A stretch of 29,752 nt of DNA from Limnochordia bacterium. Its GTDB lineage: Bacteria; Bacillota; Limnochordia; Darwinibacteriales; B1SED10-159. The notes under the pieces are model-generated. The model ran no database searches, was not told where the DNA came from, and saw only the letters and a list, made by a program, of their open reading frames with translations. Each line of letters opens with the position of its first letter. Position 1 is the stretch's first letter. Where the stretch lies: assembly GCA_007132255.1 (NCBI GenBank), contig SLOZ01000015.1:1-29752 (forward strand). Direction: 5' to 3'. A program made the position numbers and the translations under genes. Positions 23,995 through 29,752 of the stretch are shown one piece after another.

Positions 23995-25842
23995 ATGCAC
24001 AAGTGCCCACTATGGAAAATGGCTCTATTAGCTGTGCTCATGCTGCTGCTGTTCGTTCAGCCAAGCCTTGGACGCAGTCATACATTTGAATCCTTGTTTA
24101 TTGAAGCATGGATCCGCCAAGACGGAAGTCTCCAAGTAGAAGAACACCGTCGAGTCCGCTTTGATGGGCAGTTTACCGGACTCTACCAATGGATCAATAC
24201 CTCTGGAGGCCTTGTAGTCCGTGACATTGCTGTCCGTGAAGACGGTCAGGAATACCAGCGAAATCCGCAACAAGAGATTGGCCCTCCTGGAACATTCTTC
24301 GTACGTGAGGACCCTAATTCGGTCTACATCGATTGGAGTTACTCCGCACGCAACGAAACCCGAACGTTTATCCTCGCCTATACCTTAGAACATGCAGTGC
24401 GCTTACACAATGACACAGGTGAACTTTACCTCCAGTTTGTTGGGGATGAGTGGGACCAGCCCACCCAATCAGTACAGGTACTCCTGCACCTGCCCGAAGG
24501 CGCGAACACCGGTGATCTACGAGCTTGGGGGCACGGACCACTGCACGGATCCGTCGAAATCCTGGATGACCAAACAGTTCGTTGGACGGTATCCCCGCTG
24601 CCCGCCAATACCATGTTAGAAGGGAGGGTTGCATTCCCCACGCATCTATTGGCAGCCTCACCGCAAAACGCAACCATAACCAACCGCGATGCACTGGACT
24701 CCATTCTCGCGGAAGAACAGCGTTGGGCCCGTGAAGCCAATTTCCAACGCTGGCTGGCCCGAGTCAACTGGGTTTTAGCTATCCTGATCCTAGTTGGTTC
24801 ATTGTTCTGGGCCATCCGCACGTACCTGCATTGGGGTAAAGAGTTCAAACCAGAGTTTGACGGGGAGTACTACCGCGAACTCCCCGAGCCTTACTCTCCG
24901 GCGGAGATGTCCGTGCTATACACAAAAGGTACCATCGCCACAAAGGATTTGACGGCTACGGTTCTCGACTTAGCCCGCCGTAAATGGATCAAAATCGAAG
25001 AGACAACCACCGAACGCAAGGGACTTTTGCGGCGAGGAACCCAAACAGATTACGTCATGTCCCCGCTGGAAGGTGACGGTGAGCGGCTGGCTCCACACGA
25101 ACAAAAGCTAATGGATTTCTTTTTTAAGACTGTGGATCAGCGAAATGATGGCAGCGTCAGCTTCAGGGACCTAGAGGACTTTGCTAAAAAACGCCGCACG
25201 ACCTTTGCTAAGTTCTGGAACGAATGGAAAACATCGGCGTCTGACTTTGCCAAGCGGCATGGATTCTTCGATACCACCAACGCCGGGCCTCGAAAAAAGA
25301 CAGCTCTTTTGGGTGTAGTGATCGCTGTGTTGGCCGTACCGGCCTTCATGATTCAGTGGCTAGCTACAGCCTTCGCTTGTTTAGCCGGTGGTGTGATCTT
25401 GATTCTCACTGGGGCCATCAGCAACCGCCGCAGTCGCAGGGGTGCCGAAGATTATGCAAAGTGGCGAGCCTTTCGTCGCTTTCTCCTGCACTTCTCGGAA
25501 ATGCAGCGACATGAAATCCCATCACTGATCATCTGGGAACATTATCTGGTCTACGCGGTGACGTTAGGGATTGCCAAAGAAGTAATTAAACAGCTCAACT
25601 TGGTCTATCCTAACTTAGAAGACAATGGCTACCGGTTCGGCTATGGTTGGTACTACATGGGTGCCCGCGGGATGGGCAACTTCGAGAGCAGTCTCAGCCA
25701 ATTGACTACGTCCATGCAAAGCAGCTTCCAGCAATCGGTCTCCACAGCCACAAGCCAATCTTCTTCCGGCAGCGGTGGCGGTGGTGGCTTTTCCGGTGGC
25801 GGCGGTGGTGGCGGTGGTGGTGGCGGCGGCGGTGTTCGCTGA
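23995..25842 (+). CDS. DUF2207 membrane protein with poly-Gly tail, LemA partner
   Basis: 616 residues. Signal peptide about 1-26, then an external beta-rich DUF2207 domain (about 30-240) opening with FESLFIEAWIRQDGSLQVEEHRR and the GLYQWI motif, a membrane helix at about 258-275, a cytoplasmic domain, and two helices at about 436-454 and 456-475. The C-terminal 25 residues are a Ser/Gly then pure Gly run ending in VR, a hallmark of this family. The start ATG at 23995 follows GGATGTGA by 5 nt; the frame extends to ATG 23950, which has no ribosome site. Family members always pair with LemA but their function is unknown. The gene ends just before a terminator shared with the convergent patatin gene. 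Confidence 0.92.
   Translation: MHKCPLWKMALLAVLMLLLFVQPSLGRSHTFESLFIEAWIRQDGSLQVEEHRRVRFDGQFTGLYQWINTSGGLVVRDIAVREDGQEYQRNPQQEIGPPGTFFVREDPNSVYIDWSYSARNETRTFILAYTLEHAVRLHNDTGELYLQFVGDEWDQPTQSVQVLLHLPEGANTGDLRAWGHGPLHGSVEILDDQTVRWTVSPLPANTMLEGRVAFPTHLLAASPQNATITNRDALDSILAEEQRWAREANFQRWLARVNWVLAILILVGSLFWAIRTYLHWGKEFKPEFDGEYYRELPEPYSPAEMSVLYTKGTIATKDLTATVLDLARRKWIKIEETTTERKGLLRRGTQTDYVMSPLEGDGERLAPHEQKLMDFFFKTVDQRNDGSVSFRDLEDFAKKRRTTFAKFWNEWKTSASDFAKRHGFFDTTNAGPRKKTALLGVVIAVLAVPAFMIQWLATAFACLAGGVILILTGAISNRRSRRGAEDYAKWRAFRRFLLHFSEMQRHEIPSLIIWEHYLVYAVTLGIAKEVIKQLNLVYPNLEDNGYRFGYGWYYMGARGMGNFESSLSQLTTSMQSSFQQSVSTATSQSSSGSGGGGGFSGGGGGGGGGGGGGVR
25774..25833 (+). repeat. GGN codon repeat encoding the poly-Gly tail
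   Basis: Two in-frame Gly runs, five codons at 25774-25788 and thirteen at 25795-25833, separated by Phe-Ser. Mixed GGT and GGC codons suggest selection for Gly more than slippage. The run is prone to length variation. Confidence 0.85.
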
Positions 25843-25882
25843 TTCCGCCGACCATCGATCCAATCCGCTTAGACGGCAAACA

Positions 25883-27664
25883 TCAAAATGACAGGTCCAC
25901 AGAGAAGCGCACTGTGGGCCTCTTTTTTTCAATGTCGTAAGCAACATAGCCATCAAACGACGACGGCTTGAGACCTAAAAGCCGCAGAGAAAAGCGCGCC
26001 CCGGCGCCAAGAGTCAAGCCAGCTGCTTCGGATGACGTTTTCCCAACGAACTGGTAGAGCTCCATGCCGGAAAACTGAAGAATCTGCAACAACTCCTTCG
26101 TATATTCCCATTGGATATCGTAGATCAGCTCACCGCTCCACTGCCACTGCGGAACATCGTCTAACTCAATCCCCCGGTGAAGCATGGGAGCCAACGGGTA
26201 CTCCCCCAGCCTATAAACGGCAGTTCCCTGAACCTGCCAGGGATGAAATGCCGGAAACGTCATCTGACCGACGGCATAGCCTGCCAGCGGAACGGTTAAG
26301 CCCCGCAGCATTACCTCGCCATTTACCCAGCCATCGGAAACAGCACCTCGTACAAACGGTGCCAAACCATCCTCTTCAAACCACAATGCACCTGTTTGGG
26401 CCAGCATGCTCGAATCAGCATACTGTACAGCACCGCCGGCCCACAGAGAATTCTGTCGCAATCCACCAGCCACCACAGCATCTAACTCGGCCGTAAGCTT
26501 CTTCCAACGAGCCGTTGCCTGGAGCGAAGGAATACCTACCGAACCCAAGAGATCCACCGCCATGGGTCCTGTTTCAAATCCGAAACCCAGCTGCCAATAA
26601 CGGCCCGCAGTCGGGAACAGCACCGGCGCAGCAAAATTGCGTTCCCAGCTGAGATAACCCAAGGGGCGAATCACAGGCAGCGAATAATGAAGGCGGTCGC
26701 GGCGGAGATCCTCAATGACCCGTTCGATCTGTGGACATGCTGGGGTTGACCGCGGCTGCAGATCTATTCCTAACTCAGCCAGTGTCTGCAAAATACCAGG
26801 CAGCTCTTCCTGAGTTCGCTGGTAACCATAGTCAATAAACATCTGCGAAAGATGGAAATCCATCAAAGAATGCTGACCCACATCAAACTCAATAACGGCA
26901 TCACTGTATTCATGGACGATAGGCAGCGAATAGTTCTCCTTAATTAGGTTAATCATCCGAGTCCAGGAGCGAATCGGGCTGCCGTATTCGGTATAAGGTA
27001 ACTCATCGAAGGCCGTGGTGGTTATAACCACCTGTGCCCCCATCTCCCGGGCCGCCAGCGCTGGAGCTAACTCTTGAATGCCGGCATCCAAGAGGAAGTA
27101 CTCATCCATATGGATTCCAGGAAACACTCCAGGAATGGCGTATGGTCCTTGAATTGCCTCTGACACCGGACCCTTGGTATGGACATACTTAACCCCTGTA
27201 TTAAGATCAAAGCTTAATACCGCAGTCGTTATGGGGAAATCCTCCATGCGCTTGTACGGCACCACCGCCTCAATGGCCGCGTTGAAGCGTCGACCATCCA
27301 ACAAAGATTGTGTGAAAGGAACATTGAGATGAAAGAATTGTGACAAGTCCACGGCCGTCACGAGCCGCTCCATCTGTTCAACGGGCATGCCGCTGCCATA
27401 GAGTATGGCCACAAGAGCACCCATACTCGTACCCGTAACCAAATCCAAGGGCACACCAGCCTCGTCAAGGGCTTTGAGAACACCAACATTGACCAGCGCC
27501 CTTGCACCACCGCCGGCCAACGAAACAGCCACCCTCGGTGGCTCATCCCACTGCAAAATGCCGGGATCATCAAACACATAAGGGATAGCCTCATGGGCAC
27601 TCCAAACCACTGAACTGGACACCAAAACAAGGAAAATAACAAAGCTGAAGACCGACTTTTTCAT
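25883..27664 (-). CDS. Patatin-like phospholipase with C-terminal beta-barrel-like domain (PlpD-like)
   Basis: 593 residues from ATG 27664. Signal peptide MKKSVFSFVIFLVLVSSSV with cleavage near WSA. Residues ~40-290 form a patatin domain: oxyanion GGGARA at 51-56, nucleophile S80 in GTSMG, and catalytic D193 in LLDAGI. Residues ~300-593 are alternating beta-strand sequence (ARWKKLTAELDAVVAGG, VQGTAVYRLGE, LGAGARFSLRLLG, RFSVDLSF) and end in Phe, as outer-membrane barrels do. This layout matches type Vd autotransporters such as Pseudomonas PlpD, with a lipid-acting domain. Acyl hydrolase activity is family knowledge; barrel is my reading. The start is uncertain: the frame is open to 27736, and ATG 27703 behind GGAGG is another choice. 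The terminator at 25893-25929 lies within it. Confidence 0.88.
   Translation of the reverse strand: MKKSVFSFVIFLVLVSSSVVWSAHEAIPYVFDDPGILQWDEPPRVAVSLAGGGARALVNVGVLKALDEAGVPLDLVTGTSMGALVAILYGSGMPVEQMERLVTAVDLSQFFHLNVPFTQSLLDGRRFNAAIEAVVPYKRMEDFPITTAVLSFDLNTGVKYVHTKGPVSEAIQGPYAIPGVFPGIHMDEYFLLDAGIQELAPALAAREMGAQVVITTTAFDELPYTEYGSPIRSWTRMINLIKENYSLPIVHEYSDAVIEFDVGQHSLMDFHLSQMFIDYGYQRTQEELPGILQTLAELGIDLQPRSTPACPQIERVIEDLRRDRLHYSLPVIRPLGYLSWERNFAAPVLFPTAGRYWQLGFGFETGPMAVDLLGSVGIPSLQATARWKKLTAELDAVVAGGLRQNSLWAGGAVQYADSSMLAQTGALWFEEDGLAPFVRGAVSDGWVNGEVMLRGLTVPLAGYAVGQMTFPAFHPWQVQGTAVYRLGEYPLAPMLHRGIELDDVPQWQWSGELIYDIQWEYTKELLQILQFSGMELYQFVGKTSSEAAGLTLGAGARFSLRLLGLKPSSFDGYVAYDIEKKRPTVRFSVDLSF
25893..25929 (+). 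terminator. lemA-DUF2207 terminator inside the convergent gene's 3' coding end
   Basis: AGGTCCACAG (25893-25902) pairs with CTGTGGGCCT (25912-25921) over 10 bp with one G-U pair, then C and seven T (25923-25929). The same DNA on the minus strand encodes the last codons of the patatin-like gene (stop at 25883-25885), so the sequence is doubly constrained. Confidence 0.88.
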
Positions 27665-27928
27665 CAATGTCCGGCAGGAGCGTTCGCAAAACACATCTGC
27701 CATATCCTCCATTTCTCCTGTCACAAATCGGAACAATTCGCGACATTAGTTCTAAGTATATTCGACGAATCCAGGAACAGATCCTGTTTGTCCGATCATT
27801 CATATCAGATTTTCGCTGCATCACATCGTTTTGAGCCATGCTTGTTCATGGCCATCTGTTCTTTATGTTCATTTGCTTTTTTCCCTTTTTGACCTGGTAT
27901 GTGGTAATAATTCCCAAACCACCAAATC
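27665..27928. other. Gene-free stretch upstream of the patatin gene
   Basis: The frame of the patatin gene continues as far as 27736 without a better start. Beyond it the DNA is T-rich with no convincing -35/-10 pair. One small inverted repeat, GCCATG (27835-27840) / CATGGC (27847-27852), could be an operator. With the terminator at 27929 it makes up a gap of about 400 nt. Confidence 0.3.
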
Positions 27929-27968
27929 AAAAACCGAGCGTGACCCTTCGGGTCTAAACTCGGTTTTT
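27929..27968. terminator. Bidirectional terminator with nested stem
   Basis: AAAAACCGAG (27929-27938) pairs with CTCGGTTTTT (27959-27968), enclosing GACCC-TTC-GGGTC (27942-27954). T-tracts exist on both strands. It lies 114 nt downstream of the SagB-type gene on the minus strand and on the 5' side of the patatin gene, so it isolates the two. Confidence 0.85.
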
Positions 27969-28082
27969 AGTAGGCATATAGATACGCCTGCAGAAACTCC
28001 TTGTATTGGCCAATGAAGGTACGTCGATCATGCGATCGCCTTACCCCAACGACGTGGGTATTCTATTTCGCGAAACCCACAG

Positions 28083-28829
28083 TCAGTCAATCGGAAAACC
28101 TACTGGTGCAGCATACACCACTAGCTCATGAATACCATCAACACCGAGAAGTCCGTCCAAAGCGTCCTGATCATAGAGCCCTATGGTGCACGTTCCGGCA
28201 CCGATCGATTCTGCAGCCAGATATAGGTTTTGAGCAGCGTGTCCGGTATCTAATACAATCAACTTCGAAGCCAACGGTCCATAACGCCATTGGCTGCGCT
28301 CTGGACGAACCGTCCAGAGGAAACAAACCGGTGCAGCACCCACAAACGCTTGACCAAGGCAACCACTGGTCAACTGATCTTTGAGTGACGACGCCTCGGC
28401 CGCAGCAGGCAAAGTCGCCAGAGCATGCCGTTCCACTTGATAGCGATAAATGCCTGGAGGCAGCGAGTTCACTCCACTACACGCTACATACGTTTCCAAA
28501 GGGTGGCGAGCGCCAGCCGAAGGTGCCGTCCGTTTGCGATGGTCGCCACCAGAGATTCCCTGCACAGACCAGAGTAGAAACGCAAGTTCCTCCAGTGCCA
28601 ATGGTTGATCTGAGAATCTCCGGCGGCTTCGGCGCTGTTGCAGAACGTCCCTCACAGACACGGTCCCAAGCTCAGCAGACGGTTCCGGAAGCTGGATCAT
28701 TTGGGCTTCATCCTGGACAACGTTGTACCATGGTGGTTCCGGTTGACCTAACCGTTGTGCTGTATCCAACCCTTTCCAACCCAACCAATCTCCGGCCTGC
28801 AAAAACTTACGTCCCTCGTCACCCTCCAC
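28083..28829 (-). CDS. SagB-type dehydrogenase (nitroreductase family)
   Basis: FMN-dependent nitroreductase-fold protein of 248 residues. RRSRRRFSDQPL at the first third is the FMN-phosphate signature; APSAGARHPLETYV, GIYRYQVERHAL and TGHAAQNLYLAAESIGAGTCTIG follow in family order, typical of SagB-like proteins. SagB proteins oxidise azolines in peptide natural products only when a YcaO cyclodehydratase and a precursor gene are present; none is seen here, so a stand-alone reductase is more likely. GTG at 28829 is chosen because GGAGG lies 8 nt upstream; ATG 28844 would begin inside that site. The neighbour upstream is the tryptophanase-family gene, 138 nt away with no clear terminator between. 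Substrate is unknown. Confidence 0.9.
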   Translation of the reverse strand: MEGDEGRKFLQAGDWLGWKGLDTAQRLGQPEPPWYNVVQDEAQMIQLPEPSAELGTVSVRDVLQQRRSRRRFSDQPLALEELAFLLWSVQGISGGDHRKRTAPSAGARHPLETYVACSGVNSLPPGIYRYQVERHALATLPAAAEASSLKDQLTSGCLGQAFVGAAPVCFLWTVRPERSQWRYGPLASKLIVLDTGHAAQNLYLAAESIGAGTCTIGLYDQDALDGLLGVDGIHELVVYAAPVGFPID

Positions 28830-28967
28830 GGTGCATCCCTCCATCGGTCAAAGATCTGATGCAGTCAGCTCCCACAACAGGCTGCGTGTTCGTGCGTGAT
28901 CTGGACTCGTGAGCCACGTGCCCCAAAGCGGGCTCCAACTCAAGCCACCAACCCACGCAACGTTCCG

Positions 28968-29752
28968 TTAAAGGCTATCCCCGAAGTCTTTCTTGAACTG
29001 GTCAGCCAAATCTTGCTGCCACGATGAAACTGGCTCCAGCTTGCCAAAGAAGAAGCGCAGGTTCTTGGGCTCATCCACGAACCGTAGTCCACCCACCAAA
29101 CGGCGATGTTCATACAACCATACCAGGCGATCCACAACGTACTTAACCTGGGATGCTGTGAAAACACGTCTTGGTAGAGCCAGTCGGAGAAGTTCCATGT
29201 TAGCGAGCGGTTCGACTCCATTGGCGTCGCGCTGTTCGGATACGGTTCCGCGTTCCATACCGCGAATTCCACCAGCGATAAACAAAGCTGAACCCAATGC
29301 TCCGGCCGGATATTGGTTCTGCGGTACATGATCGATAAATCGCATGGCATCGACGTGGCAGCCCAAACCTCCAGCTGGCGTTACCACAGGTACGCCATAT
29401 TTCTGCAGTTCGTCAACCATATACTCGATGAAGATCGGCCCTTGGTTAATCATGTTCTCGTCCATAGTCTCATCAAGCCCAACCGTGATCGCCTCCATTT
29501 CACGCACAGACATGCCGCCGTACGTTGAAAAGCCTTCATAGAGAGGTATCAATTCCCGAATCTGTAAAAAGAGTGCTTCATCATCAAAACACATGCCGCC
29601 GCCCCGAGCGCAGCCTAGTTTGCGAGCAGAAAAATAGATAATGTGACAGGCATCGGAGATCGCTTTGGTGATCTCCCGGATACTCATAGTACGGCATGCT
29701 TCTTCCCGTTCTTTGATGAAGTAAAGGTTATCCGCTAACAAACTGGCATCCA
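28968..29752 (-). CDS. Tryptophanase / tyrosine phenol-lyase family enzyme, 5' end beyond window
   Basis: C-terminal half (about 261 codons to the window edge) of a PLP-dependent beta-eliminating lyase of about 460-470 residues. DNLYFIKEREE, the PLP-Lys segment SARKLGCARGGGMCF (Lys aligned with K257 of TPL and K270 of TnaA), GMSVREMEAITVGLDE, GGLGCHVDAMRF and SALFIAGGIRGMERG are family features. The frame enters from beyond 29752, so the start is not visible. Family members split tryptophan to indole or tyrosine to phenol plus pyruvate and ammonia; which one cannot be decided here. The N-terminal half with the other substrate residues is missing. No intrinsic terminator follows its stop. Confidence 0.93.
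   Translation of the reverse strand, partial: DASLLADNLYFIKEREEACRTMSIREITKAISDACHIIYFSARKLGCARGGGMCFDDEALFLQIRELIPLYEGFSTYGGMSVREMEAITVGLDETMDENMINQGPIFIEYMVDELQKYGVPVVTPAGGLGCHVDAMRFIDHVPQNQYPAGALGSALFIAGGIRGMERGTVSEQRDANGVEPLANMELLRLALPRRVFTASQVKYVVDRLVWLYEHRRLVGGLRFVDEPKNLRFFFGKLEPVSSWQQDLADQFKKDFGDSL

Noticed and set aside
25774..25833. GGN repeats as a CRISPR or microsatellite locus
   Set aside because: In-frame Gly codons of a DUF2207 tail; no spacers.
28385..28912. Plus-strand frame of 175 codons
   Set aside because: It lies opposite the SagB-type gene and has no recognisable domain.

Overview
The window looks like chromosome of a mid-GC bacterium of the Firmicutes type: strong GGAGG-type Shine-Dalgarno sites, many TTG and GTG starts, and U-tailed terminators. 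Three sequence facts suggest a diderm (two-membrane) Firmicute such as Limnochordia, Halanaerobiia or Negativicutes. A patatin-like protein ends in a strand-rich, barrel-like domain closing on Phe. Both family 5 solute-binding proteins have Ala-x-Ala type I signal peptides with no lipobox Cys. Other secreted proteins also lack lipoboxes. The taxon is inference. No tRNA, rRNA, CRISPR array or insertion sequence was recognised.

Positions 1-14577, all on the minus strand, form a plant-cell-wall arabinan / arabino-oligosaccharide utilisation locus. In transcription order it holds a family 5 solute-binding protein behind a strong promoter, DppB- and DppC-type permeases, a terminator hairpin, and a second, larger solute-binding protein with its own promoter and a 28-nt palindrome. 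Five glycoside hydrolases follow: GH42, GH51, GH43, GH127 and a second GH51 cut by the window edge. No hydrolase has a signal peptide, so oligosaccharides are probably imported and then trimmed inside the cell. The ABC ATPases, a regulator and the arabinose catabolic genes are not in the window.

Positions 14728-18910 (minus) look like a four-gene operon ending in a strong terminator: an S41-protease-like secreted protein whose catalytic Ser is replaced, an ArgC-type acyl-phosphate reductase, a ProB-like amino acid kinase without a PUA domain, and a FabG-like SDR lacking two of its four catalytic residues. Kinase, acyl-phosphate reductase and alcohol dehydrogenase are the same three chemistries that turn aspartate into homoserine. 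This is the most likely place for an undescribed pathway.

Positions 19025-21133 (minus) carry glycerate kinase and an EamA-type transporter. Positions 21267-22705 (plus) carry a secreted protein with a lectin-like N-terminal domain and a GNAT acetyltransferase, ending at a bidirectional terminator opposite a convergent second GNAT (minus). Positions 23378-25929 (plus) hold a LemA / DUF2207 pair whose terminator lies inside the 3' end of the convergent patatin-barrel gene (minus). The right end (minus) holds a SagB-type nitroreductase and the C-terminal half of a tryptophanase / tyrosine phenol-lyase family enzyme cut by the window edge.
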